From contig LR134353.1 of assembly GCA_900637135.1 (NCBI GenBank), positions 2,232,001-2,296,000 on the forward strand: 64,000 nucleotides of DNA. The letters are read 5' to 3'. Both the position numbers and the translations under genes were made by a program. The DNA comes from Mycolicibacterium flavescens. GTDB lineage: Bacteria; Actinomycetota; Actinomycetes; Mycobacteriales; Mycobacteriaceae. The notes below the pieces were generated by a model. The model saw only the letters and a program-made list of their open reading frames with translations, was not told the DNA's origin and made no database searches. How positions within the stretch are numbered: the first letter of the stretch is position 1; each line of letters begins with the position of its first letter. Shown here one piece after another: positions 7,703 through 16,169 of the stretch.

Positions 7703-9658
7703 GTGCCCACCATCAATGTCGTCGAGCGCCCCGCGGAACTGAACGCCCAGTGGCTCACGTCGGCGATCGGTTCACCTGTCGCGGACTTCTCCTACGAGCG
7801 CATCGGAACCGGCCAGATGAGCGAGTGCTACCGCGTCGCGTTGACGTATGCGGGTGAGGACACCGGCCCCGCGACCGTGGTGCTCAAGGTGGCCGCCACC
7901 GACCCGGTCAGCAGGCAGACCGGTTTGGCGCTGGGCCTGTACGAACGCGAGGTGCGGTTCTACACCGACATCGCGCCGCGGATCGGGGGGCCGGTGGCGC
8001 CGTGCTTCTCCTCGGCGTTCAACGCCGAAACCGGCGCCTTCCATCTGCTGCTCGGCGACGCGGGACCCGCGACCGTCGGCGACGAGATCCGCGGCGCTTC
8101 AGCTGAACAGGCCATGCTGGCGCTGTCCGAGCTCGGCCGGTTGCACGGGCCGCTGCTCTGCGATCCCGCTGTCGCGAGCGCCGAGTGGCTCAACCGAGAG
8201 GCGCCGGTCAACCAGGCGCTGATCGCCGGCTTGTACGCGGGCTTCGCCGAGCGGTACGCCGACTTGATCGCGCCCGCGCACCGTGACGTGTGCGAGCGAC
8301 TGATCGCAAGCTTCGACGAGTATCTGGCAGCGGAATCCGCGCCCGATCGGGTCATGGGGCTCGTGCACGGCGATTACCGCCTCGACAACATGCTGTTCGG
8401 GCAGCCGGGCGCGGATCGTCCTTTGACGGTGGTGGATTGGCAGACGGTTACGTGGGGGCCTGCGATGACGGACGTCGCGTACTTCATGGGCTGTGCGCTT
8501 CCTGTCGAGGTGCGCCGCGAGCACTACGACGCGCTGCTTTCCGCATACCACTCCGCGCTTGGTCCGAACCCTCCGATCACCCTCCACGACGTGCGCGACG
8601 GGGTGCGTAGGCAGACTTTCTTCGGCGTGATGATGGCGATCATTTCGTCGATGCTCGTCGAGCGGACCGAGCGCGGCGACGAGATGTTCATGACGATGCT
8701 GGCTCGCCATTGCGAGCATGTGCTCGACGTCGACGCGCTGAGCGCGCTGCCAGAACCGACTGTGCCAGAACCGCTTACGCCCACCGCCGAGGACGATGGC
8801 GAACACCCGCCCGGTGACGAGCCGCTGTGGAATGAGAGCTGGTACTTCGACTTCGTCGACCCGCAGCAGGAGATCGGCGGGTGGGTGCGTCTGGGGTTGT
8901 ACCCGAACATCGAGACGTCCTGGATCAACGGCCTGGTATGTGGTCCGGACATCCCGACCTACGCGCTGCTCGACTTCGAGGGCACCGATGCGATCGAACT
9001 GACGCTGACCCCCACCGAACCGCTCAAGACGTTCCGCGTCACGATGCGCGGTCGCGGCCAGGCGTACGACGATCCGGCCGGGCTGTTACGCAACGAATCC
9101 GGCCGTCCCGTCGACGTGTCGATGGAACTCGAGTGGACCACCACCGGCACTCCGTATCTGTACCGGGTGACCCCGCGATACGAGATTCCGTGTTCGGTGT
9201 CGGGCACGGTGTCCGTCGACGGTCGCGAGTTCACGTTCACCGACGTGCCGGGCCAGCGCGACCACTCCTGGGGTGTGCGCGACTGGTGGGCGATGGACTG
9301 GGTGTGGAGCGCACTGCACCTCGACGACGGCACCCACCTGCACGGGGTCGACATCCGTATCCCCGGCGCCCCGCCGCTCGGTATCGGTTATGTGCAACCG
9401 CCCGGCGAACCGCTGATCGAACTGCAGACCGTCACCGCGCGAGAGACGTTCGCCGACAACGCGTTACCGGTGGAGACCACGCTGACCCTCGCGCCCGGCG
9501 ACGTCACCGTCACAGCCGAGGTGCGCGCCCATGCTCCCGTGCTGCTGACCTCCCCCGACGGGCGGATTAGTCACTTCCCGCGCGCATGGGCAACGGTCAC
9601 GACCGCCGACGGCCGCAAGGGCGTGGGCTGGCTGGAGTGGAACCGCAACCAGCCGTAG
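7703..9658 (+). CDS. Aminoglycoside-phosphotransferase-fold protein fused to a C-terminal beta-rich domain
   Basis: This 651-residue two-part protein starts at a GTG preceded by a strong GAGGAG site. Residues ~20-355 form an APH/choline-kinase-type fold: the ATP-loop region RIGTGQMSECYRV, a VVLKV lysine, the catalytic loop LVHGDYRLDN (His222, Asp224) and the metal-binding TVVDWQ segment. Residues ~370-651 form a second domain rich in Trp and beta-strand pattern (GQRDHSWGVRDWWAMDWVW), resembling the DUF7064/hydroxyneurosporene-synthase-like lipocalin fold. A small-molecule kinase role is plausible, but the substrate is unknown and antibiotic resistance should not be assumed. Confidence 0.8.
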   Translation: MPTINVVERPAELNAQWLTSAIGSPVADFSYERIGTGQMSECYRVALTYAGEDTGPATVVLKVAATDPVSRQTGLALGLYEREVRFYTDIAPRIGGPVAPCFSSAFNAETGAFHLLLGDAGPATVGDEIRGASAEQAMLALSELGRLHGPLLCDPAVASAEWLNREAPVNQALIAGLYAGFAERYADLIAPAHRDVCERLIASFDEYLAAESAPDRVMGLVHGDYRLDNMLFGQPGADRPLTVVDWQTVTWGPAMTDVAYFMGCALPVEVRREHYDALLSAYHSALGPNPPITLHDVRDGVRRQTFFGVMMAIISSMLVERTERGDEMFMTMLARHCEHVLDVDALSALPEPTVPEPLTPTAEDDGEHPPGDEPLWNESWYFDFVDPQQEIGGWVRLGLYPNIETSWINGLVCGPDIPTYALLDFEGTDAIELTLTPTEPLKTFRVTMRGRGQAYDDPAGLLRNESGRPVDVSMELEWTTTGTPYLYRVTPRYEIPCSVSGTVSVDGREFTFTDVPGQRDHSWGVRDWWAMDWVWSALHLDDGTHLHGVDIRIPGAPPLGIGYVQPPGEPLIELQTVTARETFADNALPVETTLTLAPGDVTVTAEVRAHAPVLLTSPDGRISHFPRAWATVTTADGRKGVGWLEWNRNQP

Positions 9659-9673
9659 CAACTCGCCTCTGTT

Positions 9674-9737
9674 GTGCGAGCGTGCGGGTCTGCACACGAC
9701 ACGCCGCGAAAAATCAGCGTCTCGTGCACGCTCGCAC
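9674..9737 (+). repeat. Dispersed hairpin repeat, copy 1
   Basis: The arms GTGCGAGCGTGC (9674-9685) and its near-complement (9726-9737) enclose a 40-base loop containing TCTGCACACGACACGCCGCG. The same unit occurs inverted at 10095-10160; a 33-base segment (9676-9708) matches 10125-10157 in reverse complement at 32 of 33 positions. This copy lies between two convergent genes and could act as a bidirectional terminator. Confidence 0.75.
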
Positions 9738-9752
9738 CGCAGCGAGCGTGCG

Positions 9753-10079
9753 CTACCGCGGGGCGTACATGATCAGGCCGACCCCGGCCAGACAGATCAG
9801 CGCACCCGTGACATCCCACCGGTCGGGCCGGAAGCCGTCGGCGACCATGCCCCACGCGAGTGAACCGGCGATGAAGACCCCGCCGTACGCCGCCAGAACC
9901 CGACCGAAATGGGCGTCGGGCTGAAACGCGGCGACGAAACCGTAAGCGCCGAGCGCCATCACGCCCGCCCCGATCCACCACCAACCGCGATGCTCACGCA
10001 CGCCCTGCCACACCAGCCACGCGCCGCCGATTTCGAGCAGCGCGGCGAGGACGAACAGCATCACCGATTTGAGCACCAT
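9753..10079 (-). CDS. YnfA-family small multidrug-resistance-like membrane protein
   Basis: This 108-residue protein with four hydrophobic helices starts at ATG 10079 ([22 protein letters not shown]). The E-I-G-G-A pattern in helix 1, [40 protein letters not shown] and a final Asp-rich turn before the last helix are typical of the YnfA (UPF0060) family, relatives of small multidrug resistance efflux proteins. Transport has not been shown for most members. The gene is bracketed by two inverted copies of a hairpin repeat. Confidence 0.9.
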   Translation of the reverse strand: MVLKSVMLFVLAALLEIGGAWLVWQGVREHRGWWWIGAGVMALGAYGFVAAFQPDAHFGRVLAAYGGVFIAGSLAWGMVADGFRPDRWDVTGALICLAGVGLIMYAPR

Positions 10080-10094
10080 CACGACACTCAGCGT

Positions 10095-10160
10095 GCCGTG
10101 AGCGTGCGCAAAATGCTGGCGCACCGCGGCGTGTCGTGTGCAGACTCGCACGCTCGCGGC
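10095..10160 (-). repeat. Dispersed hairpin repeat, copy 2 (inverted)
   Basis: The arms 10095-10108 and 10147-10160 pair at 13 of 14 positions around a 38-base loop. The loop carries the reverse complement of the loop core in copy 1 (9674-9737). It lies just upstream of the ynfA-like gene and downstream of the next reverse-strand gene. Confidence 0.75.
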
Positions 10161-10168
10161 ACAAAGGG

Positions 10169-11053
10169 CTAGGTGAGGTGGGCGCTGTCGTCGTCGAGGT
10201 CGGCGCGGTTAAGCCCCATCGGCGTCGCGGCGGGGAGGTCACCGCCTGCGACGACCTTGCGGGTGATCGGGGTCAGCGTGCGAAACAGCGTCTCGATCTC
10301 GTCGTTGCTCAACGCGTCGAGCACCGGCAACGCCAACCGGTCGGTGCCGTCCTCGATCTGCTGCTTGAGATCGCGGCCGGCGTCGGTGAGCTCGTCACCG
10401 TCGATCAGCCCGCGCTCGGCCAGCCGGTCCCGGTACAGGGCCCACTGTTCGTCGTCGTAATCACGGCTGCGCATGATCATCTCCTTGGGCACGCGGCCCG
10501 CAGCGGCGTGCAGGATGTTGCTCTCGCGACCGGAGATCCCGTGACTGATGAGCAGCGCGATGTGACCGTCGCCGCGCTGTTCCCGCAGCAGTGTCGTGGC
10601 GTGCCAGAGCCTGCCCAGCGGTTCGTCCGGCCATGGCAGCGCCGCGTTCGCGGCGAACAGGCATCGGCCGTCGAGTGCGGCGTTGCGGGCGGCCTTCGCC
10701 AACAAGTCGGCCGCGGTCGCCACCTCGTCGCCCTGTCCGACGCCGTAGCGCTCGAGCGCCGCCACCGCGGACTCCAGTCGCACCCGCAGCGCGTCGGCCG
10801 GGGGAGCGACCGACCACGCCGCCGGAAGGGCCTTGGCCACCCGCTGCGGGGCGAAGTTGTAGAACGCCGCCGTCACCACCTCGGGGGCCACCTCGCCCAG
10901 CGGTGCCGATCTGGCTGCGAAGTAGCCCATCCAAAATCCCGTGTAGCCAAGGCCGTCGAGGGCGGCGCGAGCTTCCGGGGCGAAGTAGGTGACGGCGTGC
11001 ACGGGTTCGAGACGATCGAAGAAACGGCGCGCCAACGATGGTTGCCTGTCCAC
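10169..11053 (-). CDS. SCO6745-family protein with winged-helix-like C-terminus
   Basis: This 294-residue protein, GTG start at 11053, has the pattern of actinobacterial SCO6745-family proteins: an N-terminal helical part ([36 protein letters not shown]), a central [25 protein letters not shown] segment and a C-terminal part ([20 protein letters not shown]...[14 protein letters not shown]). The last part looks like a MarR-type winged helix. The function is unknown; a ligand-responsive regulator or an enzyme-like scaffold are both possible. Confidence 0.75.
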   Translation of the reverse strand: MDRQPSLARRFFDRLEPVHAVTYFAPEARAALDGLGYTGFWMGYFAARSAPLGEVAPEVVTAAFYNFAPQRVAKALPAAWSVAPPADALRVRLESAVAALERYGVGQGDEVATAADLLAKAARNAALDGRCLFAANAALPWPDEPLGRLWHATTLLREQRGDGHIALLISHGISGRESNILHAAAGRVPKEMIMRSRDYDDEQWALYRDRLAERGLIDGDELTDAGRDLKQQIEDGTDRLALPVLDALSNDEIETLFRTLTPITRKVVAGGDLPAATPMGLNRADLDDDSAHLT

Positions 11054-11109
11054 GTCGGCAGTTAATCACTGCGCTCGATCCGCATTCGCCGCGGCCCGAT
11101 CAAGACGGG

Positions 11110-11823
11110 TCAACGCCCCGAGTCGTCCCCGGACACCGCCGAACTGGCTTCGTCGATGATCGCGCGCATGGCCTGTTCGGCCGCCGCTTCGTCGCGCATC
11201 CTGATCGCGCGCGCCACCTCGTCGTGCAGGTTGATCGCGGCCGGGTTCGGTGTCGAGGGCATCATCCCGTGGTGCGTCCGCCCCGCGAGCACCTCGGCGA
11301 CCACGCCGTCGAGCGCGCGGAACATCTCGTTGCCGCTGGCTTCCAACATGGTCCGGTGAAACAGCTTGTCGGCCTCCAGATAAGCGTCGAGGTCACCCGC
11401 GCGGCCGTGTACGACCATGTCCGAAACGGCGGCCGCCATGATGCGGCACTGATCGGGACCGGCCCGCCGCGCAGCCAGCGCCGCCGCCGCCGGCTCGAAC
11501 CCGCGGCGTAGCTCGGAAAGCGAGAGGAGTTGGGCGGCGCGGTCGCCGGCATCCAGGCGCCAGCGAATCAGTCTGGGATCGAAGACGTTCCACTTCTCTG
11601 CGGACTGAACCGTGATGCCCACCCGTCGTCGCGACTCCACCATGCCCATCGATTCGAGCACCCGGATCGCCTCGCGCGCCACGCTGCGCGACACCCCGTG
11701 ACGCGCGCTGACCCCGTCGAGGGTCAACACCTGCCCGGCGGGATACTCACCGGAGACGATCGCGGTGCCCAGCGCCTTGAGAAGATTGCCATGCAGCGCG
11801 CCGACGATTGGTTGAGACGCCAC
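11110..11823 (-). CDS. GntR/FadR-family transcriptional regulator (gluconate repressor type)
   Basis: This 237-residue protein has an N-terminal winged helix (residues ~10-75, SARHGVSRSVAREAIRVLESMGMVESRRRVG) and a C-terminal helical FCD ligand domain (DAYLEADKLFHRTMLEASGNEMF, with His/Asp metal-site residues). It diverges from gluconokinase and the gluconate permease, so it very probably represses them in the absence of gluconate or 6-phosphogluconate. GTG 11823 is the start; the intergenic region is AT-rich with a small inverted repeat. Confidence 0.88.
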   Translation of the reverse strand: MASQPIVGALHGNLLKALGTAIVSGEYPAGQVLTLDGVSARHGVSRSVAREAIRVLESMGMVESRRRVGITVQSAEKWNVFDPRLIRWRLDAGDRAAQLLSLSELRRGFEPAAAALAARRAGPDQCRIMAAAVSDMVVHGRAGDLDAYLEADKLFHRTMLEASGNEMFRALDGVVAEVLAGRTHHGMMPSTPNPAAINLHDEVARAIRMRDEAAAEQAMRAIIDEASSAVSGDDSGR

Positions 11824-11892
11824 GCATACATCTTTTCATAGGATCACCAAACCCACTTAAAGACATATCAATACGTGACGCTATTGCAATCG

Positions 11893-11910
11893 TATGCCTA
11901 TTACGGCATG
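11893..11910. promoter_or_regulatory. Candidate GntR operator in the gluconate intergenic region
   Basis: TATGCC (11893-11898) and GGCATG (11905-11910) form an imperfect inverted repeat (5 of 6 pairs) in the 124-base AT-rich gap between the repressor and gntK. Its position overlapping both promoters is the main argument. Confidence 0.35.
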
Positions 11911-11947
11911 CTGTGTGATGCCAAACACAACTGGGTAGGTGGAGGGA

Positions 11948-12451
11948 ATGGCATCTCCGATCGTTGTCATGGGCGTTTCGGGCTCGGGCAAGTCGACGGT
12001 GGGTGCCGCGCTTGCGCAGCGTCTGCGCGTACCGTTCGCCGACGCGGACGACTTTCATCCGCCTGCCAACATCGCGAAGATGACGTCCGGCGAGGCGCTC
12101 AACGACGACGACCGCTATCCCTGGCTCGAGGCGATCGGGGAGTGGTTGGCCGAACGGTGCGAAACGGGCGGAGTGATGAGCTGCTCTGCGCTCAAGCGCA
12201 AGTACCGGGATCAACTGCGGCGTCACTGCCCTGAGATGACACTGCTGCATCTGGTCGGCACCCCCGAGGTCATCGGCAGGCGGCAGGCCAGCCGTCCCGG
12301 TCACTTCATGCCGGCATCGCTGCTGGTTTCGCAATTCGAGACACTCGAACCGCTGGGCTCCGATGAGCACGGCGTTGACATCGACGTCGACCAGAGCATC
12401 GATGCAATCATCGACAGCTACGTTTCGACAACGGCTTCGACCGACCGGTAA
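11948..12451 (+). CDS. gntK: Gluconokinase GntK
   Basis: This 167-residue P-loop kinase phosphorylates D-gluconate to 6-phosphogluconate. It has Walker A GVSGSGKST near residues 9-17, the substrate segment DADDFHPPANIAKM, NDDDRYPWLEAIGEWL, and the SCSALKRKYRDQLR lid region of GntK enzymes. ATG 11948 is chosen because GGAGG at 11941 is correctly spaced. The product feeds the pentose phosphate pathway. The permease gene follows 105 bases later. Confidence 0.95.
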   Translation: MASPIVVMGVSGSGKSTVGAALAQRLRVPFADADDFHPPANIAKMTSGEALNDDDRYPWLEAIGEWLAERCETGGVMSCSALKRKYRDQLRRHCPEMTLLHLVGTPEVIGRRQASRPGHFMPASLLVSQFETLEPLGSDEHGVDIDVDQSIDAIIDSYVSTTASTDR

Positions 12452-12556
12452 GCGCGTGACCGACATCCCGGATGAGCCAAAGACGATGCCAGTAGGGCAC
12501 TTTGAGCATCCACCGATCGGCCTGAAATCGCACGGCATCGACAGTTCGGAGGCCTG

Positions 12557-14002
12557 ATGGAAGCAATCGATCCCGCCTACGGAGCCACGACGCTCCTGCT
12601 GATCGCTGCGGGCGCGGTGGCGCTACTGCTGTTCCTGATCATGAAGGTCAAGCTGCACGCCTTCGTGGCGCTGGTGCTCGTCAGCGTGCTCACGGCGTTG
12701 GCCGCGGGCATTCCGGTCGGCGACGTTCCCGACGCCATCAGCTACGGATTCTCCGACACCCTGGGCTCGGTGGCTCTGCTCGTCGGCTTCGGCGTGATGC
12801 TCGGTCGGTTGCTCGAAGTCACCGGCGGCGCCCAGGTTCTGGCCGATACGCTCATCGCCCGGTTCGGCGAGAAACGGGCGCCCTTCGCGCTCGGCGTCGC
12901 CGCGCTGCTGTTCGGATTCCCGATCTTCTTCGACGCCGGTCTCGTCGTGTTCCTGCCCATCATCATGACCGTCGCCCGGCGCTTCGGTGGCTCGCTGCTG
13001 CTCTACGGTCTGCCCGCCGCGGGTGCGTTCGCCGCCATGCACGCCCTGGTGCCGCCCCATCCGGGGCCGGTGGCAGCGGCCGAGGCGCTCGGCGCCAGTA
13101 TCGGCGTGACGCTTCTGGTCGGCGCTCCGGTCGCCATTCTGTCCTGGTACATCGGCGTGCTGCTGGTGTCGCGGGTGATCGGGCGCCGGGTACACGTCGA
13201 CATCCCGACGACGTTGTTCGGCGAGATGAACGGCGGGACAACGAATCCCGACCCCAACGGTGCCGACGACGCCCCCGACGGGGCCGGCGCCGGAGGAGTG
13301 GCAACCGCGGCCCGGACCGCTCCGTCCTTCGCCGCGGTGCTCGGCGTTCTGCTTCTGCCGTTCGTGTTGATCTCGTTCAACACCGTTCTCGACACTCTGG
13401 TGACCGCCAGGATTCTGGACGACGACACGTGGGTGCGCTACCTCATGCTGCTCGGCGACACCAGCGTCGCGCTGCTGATCACGGTGATCGTCGCGGCGGT
13501 GGTGTTGGGTCTGCGGCGGGGTCGGTCGATGGATGACGTCAGCGCCCTCTACGACAAGGCCCTCGGACCCATCTGCTCGGTCATCTTGATCACTGGGGCC
13601 GGCGGCATGTTCGGCGGGGTACTGCGATTGAGCGGCATCGGCAGCGCGCTGAGCGACTCCCTGTCGGGTCTGGGGATATCGCTGATCGTTCAGGCCTTCA
13701 TCATCGCGACGCTGCTGCGGGTGGCCCAGGGATCGGCAACAGTCGCGCTGACGACGACGGCCGGTCTGATCAGCGCCGCAGCGGCCGAGGCGAGCCTGAG
13801 CAGTCTCCACCTCACCCTGCTGGTCATCGCGATCGCCGCGGGAGCCACCGTGCTCTCACACGTCAACGACTCGGGCTTCTGGTTGGTCAGCCGCTTCTTC
13901 GGGATGGACGTGAAGACCACGCTGAAGACGTGGACGGTCATGGAGACCACGCTCGGCCTCACCGCATTCGGCTTCAGCCTCGTTGTGTGGCTGGTGATCT
14001 GA
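12557..14002 (+). CDS. gntP: Gluconate permease, GntP family
   Basis: This 481-residue polytopic membrane protein has 12-14 hydrophobic segments. Family landmarks are LVGFGVMLGRLLEVTGGAQ, FGFPIFFDAGLVVFLPI, LPPHPGPVAAAE (here VPPHPGPVAAAE) and the C-terminal RVAQGSATVAL and LSHVNDSGFWLVSRFFGM motifs of the GntP/GntT gluconate:proton symporters. A GGAGG site lies 4 bases before ATG 12557. It forms a gluconate uptake and activation module with gntK. Confidence 0.95.
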   Translation: MEAIDPAYGATTLLLIAAGAVALLLFLIMKVKLHAFVALVLVSVLTALAAGIPVGDVPDAISYGFSDTLGSVALLVGFGVMLGRLLEVTGGAQVLADTLIARFGEKRAPFALGVAALLFGFPIFFDAGLVVFLPIIMTVARRFGGSLLLYGLPAAGAFAAMHALVPPHPGPVAAAEALGASIGVTLLVGAPVAILSWYIGVLLVSRVIGRRVHVDIPTTLFGEMNGGTTNPDPNGADDAPDGAGAGGVATAARTAPSFAAVLGVLLLPFVLISFNTVLDTLVTARILDDDTWVRYLMLLGDTSVALLITVIVAAVVLGLRRGRSMDDVSALYDKALGPICSVILITGAGGMFGGVLRLSGIGSALSDSLSGLGISLIVQAFIIATLLRVAQGSATVALTTTAGLISAAAAEASLSSLHLTLLVIAIAAGATVLSHVNDSGFWLVSRFFGMDVKTTLKTWTVMETTLGLTAFGFSLVVWLVI

Positions 14003-14024
14003 CCCCCGGACCAAGTCGGGGTCA
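14000..14024 (+). terminator. Hairpin at the gntP stop codon
   Basis: The perfect 7-base arms TGACCCC (14000-14006) and GGGGTCA (14018-14024) include the gntP stop codon and lie just before the convergent RDD gene. There is no U-tract, as is common for mycobacterial terminators. Confidence 0.5.
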
Positions 14025-14046
14025 ACGGCGTCGACCGGTCCGGCGG

Positions 14047-14529
14047 TCAGCCCTTGACGACCTGCGTTCCGCCCGCGAGTTCGTCGTGCTTGCCCTGCTT
14101 GGTCGGGCTGCCGCTGATGGTCACGGCGATGACGATGATCGCGATGACGCCGAGCAGTCCGCCGACGAACGGGATGATCGGGAGCAGCGTCCACGAGTTG
14201 CGAATGGCCGCCTGCGCGGCGGTCGGCTTGGCGGCCCCGCCGGGGCCGCGAACCGTCAGGCCGAGCAACTTCTTGCCCGGAGTCGAGCCCGTACCCGCTT
14301 CGAAGGCGAGGAAGTAGACGAACATCAGGCCGCCGGTAAAGAAACCGGTGACCATGATGTTGGAGGCGGAATCGGTGGCGAAGGCCAACAGCCAACTCAC
14401 GATTCCGACGAGGATGCCGTCGATGAACCGCGCGAGCCAACGCAGAAGCAGGCCGCCCGGCTGACCGCCGCCCGCGGGATAGCCGCCGCCGTACTGTCCA
14501 GGCTGGGGTCCGCGATTTCCGCTAGTCAT
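14047..14529 (-). CDS. RDD-family membrane protein
   Basis: This 160-residue protein, ATG at 14529, has a Gly/Pro/Gln-rich cytosolic head, then the RDD motif region LLLRWLARFIDGILVG in helix 1, a second helix (MVTGFFTGGLMFVYFLAFEAGTGSTPGKKLLGLTVRG) and a third hydrophobic segment near residues 115-140. RDD proteins are small polytopic proteins of mostly unknown, possibly transport-related, function. It converges on gntP. Confidence 0.88.
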   Translation of the reverse strand: MTSGNRGPQPGQYGGGYPAGGGQPGGLLLRWLARFIDGILVGIVSWLLAFATDSASNIMVTGFFTGGLMFVYFLAFEAGTGSTPGKKLLGLTVRGPGGAAKPTAAQAAIRNSWTLLPIIPFVGGLLGVIAIIVIAVTISGSPTKQGKHDELAGGTQVVKG

Positions 14530-14591
14530 CCGAGTCAATGTACCGGCGACCCCGACCGATCAGGGGCGCTTTCCGATCGCTCGGTGGAACC

Positions 14592-15533
14592 TCAGCGAAG
14601 CTTGCGCTGCTGGCGCTTGGCCTCTTTGCGTGCCTGTTTGCGGGCCGTCTCGGCCTGTTTGCGTGCCGTGTCGGCTTGCTTGCGGGCCGTCTCGGCCAAC
14701 TCCGTCGCACGTTCGCGCGCCGTCTCGGCCAGTTCGGGCGCGCGGTCGCGGGCGACGTCGGCCCACTCCGAGCTGCGTTCCCGCGCGACGTCGGCGAGTA
14801 CCGATCCGCGCTTGCGCGCCACCTCAGCGAGTTCGGGCGCGCGGTCGCGAGCGACGTCGGCCAGTTCGGCACCCCGTTTGCGGGCCCGTTCGGCGAGTTC
14901 GGGTCCGCGTTCGCGGGCGACCTCGGCCAGTTCGGCGCCGCGCTCGCGGGCGACGTGGGCGAACTCGCGGCCGCGTTCGGCGCCGACCTGCAGGCCGTGA
15001 CCGACCTTGTCGGCCAACGCGCTGTCGGCGAGAGTGCCACCGGCCGCCGCCCCGACGGGCAGCGCCGTGCTGACCGCTTCGGACACCTTGTGGGCCGCAC
15101 GTCGACCGCGCCAACCGATCGAGGGTTTGCCCTCGGTGTCCACCGCGGCGATGATCAGCCCACCGATCAGGCTCACGTCGGTGATGAACGCACGCCGTTC
15201 TTGGGCCTTGCGCTCGGGGTCTGTCTCACTCCAGAACGTATGTCCGCCAAGGCTGCCCGGCACCACGCTCAGGGCGAGCGCGGCAGAGGCGAGCCGGGGG
15301 AGTTTGCCGGTGGCCAGCAGCAGGCCACCGCCGATCTGGACGGCGGCCGTGGCGCGGGCGACGGTCTCGGCGTTGGTCGGAACGTTGGTGCCGACCGGGT
15401 CCGGCAGTTTGCTCAGACCCTCCAGCGTCGGGCGTGCGGCATCGGCCGCGGGTTTCGGGCTGCGTAGGGCCTCGACGCCTCTGGCGATGAAGGCTGCTGA
15501 CAGCATCGGGCGCGCGATACGTCGAATCAACAT
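14592..15533 (-). CDS. DoxX-type membrane protein with a C-terminal 11-residue repeat tail
   Basis: The start is ATG 15533 (MLIRRIARPMLSAAFIARG), giving 313 residues. Residues 1-150 form a DoxX-like membrane domain (IARGVEALRSPKPAAD, a GGLLLATGKLPRLAS helix, FITDVSLIGGLIIAAVD). From about residue 185 the chain is a long run of roughly nine 11-residue units of type R-x-R-x-x-E-L-A-x-V-A, ending in a heptad-like R-K-Q-A-x-T-A segment and a strongly basic tail. The tail should form a long amphipathic helix like those of apolipoproteins or LEA proteins. Confidence 0.85.
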   Translation of the reverse strand: MLIRRIARPMLSAAFIARGVEALRSPKPAADAARPTLEGLSKLPDPVGTNVPTNAETVARATAAVQIGGGLLLATGKLPRLASAALALSVVPGSLGGHTFWSETDPERKAQERRAFITDVSLIGGLIIAAVDTEGKPSIGWRGRRAAHKVSEAVSTALPVGAAAGGTLADSALADKVGHGLQVGAERGREFAHVARERGAELAEVARERGPELAERARKRGAELADVARDRAPELAEVARKRGSVLADVARERSSEWADVARDRAPELAETARERATELAETARKQADTARKQAETARKQARKEAKRQQRKLR

Positions 15534-15572
15534 GCGCGAGGTGTTCCCAGGCGAACGGGGGCGCAAACGTCG

Positions 15573-16076
15573 TTACGAGGCATCGCGGGGAGTGCGGTGT
15601 CGCAGCGGCACGAGATACCAGAACACGATGAGCGCGACCAGCACGCCGCCCCCGGCGATCCATGCCGCCACCCGGTCGGCGACGGCGTCGAAGATGATCG
15701 TCGCCACGCCGGCGAGCGCGACGCCGAGGAGCAGCGTGCCGGTGATGGCGAAGGAGTGCGCCGTCGACACCAACGTGCGCATGCGGTGCCGACGGAACAA
15801 CAGCCGGTGCATGCTCACCGGAGCGATCAGCAGGACCGTCGCCCCGATCGAGCAGGCCACCGTCACCAGGTAGACGGTCCGCATGACACCGTCGAGATCG
15901 GAGAAGTGGTCGGTGAACGGCAAGATCAGCAGGAAGCCCGTGAGCAGCTGGACACCCGTCTGAGCCACCCGTAGCTCCTGCAGCAAGCTGGACCAATTGC
16001 GGTCCAGCCGTTGGGCTTCCGTCTCGTCGCGGTGGTAGCCGTCAGGCCCTGCCAGGTCGGGGCGCTCCGAGTTCAC
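15573..16076 (-). CDS. DUF6328-family four-helix membrane protein
   Basis: This 167-residue protein starts at GTG 16076. The ETEAQRLDRNWSSLLQELRVAQTGVQLLTGFLLILPF segment is the family hallmark, and four hydrophobic helices follow (VYLVTVACSIGATVLLI, FAITGTLLLGVALAGVATII, GGGVLVALIVFWYLVP). The N-terminus is charged and cytosolic. No function is known. It ends 39 bases before the DoxX-type gene on the same strand. Confidence 0.85.
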   Translation of the reverse strand: MNSERPDLAGPDGYHRDETEAQRLDRNWSSLLQELRVAQTGVQLLTGFLLILPFTDHFSDLDGVMRTVYLVTVACSIGATVLLIAPVSMHRLLFRRHRMRTLVSTAHSFAITGTLLLGVALAGVATIIFDAVADRVAAWIAGGGVLVALIVFWYLVPLRHRTPRDAS

Positions 16077-16169
16077 ACCTGATTCTGGCAGGCGGCGCCG
16101 CGGCTGGTCGACCGATCCGCGGTTGTGGGCGGCACAAACGGGGCGCGACGCCGGAGTAGGTTGGCGAAG

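Noticed and set aside
7703..9658. Antibiotic-resistance aminoglycoside phosphotransferase
   Set aside because: The fold is shared by many small-molecule kinases and the large extra domain does not occur in resistance enzymes.
9674..9737. CRISPR or tRNA-like structure
   Set aside because: There are only two copies, in opposite orientation, with no spacer array and no cloverleaf; they are hairpin repeats.
15007..15873. Forward-strand open frames across the DoxX and DUF6328 genes
   Set aside because: They are antisense shadows of the repeat-rich reverse-strand genes with no recognisable protein features.
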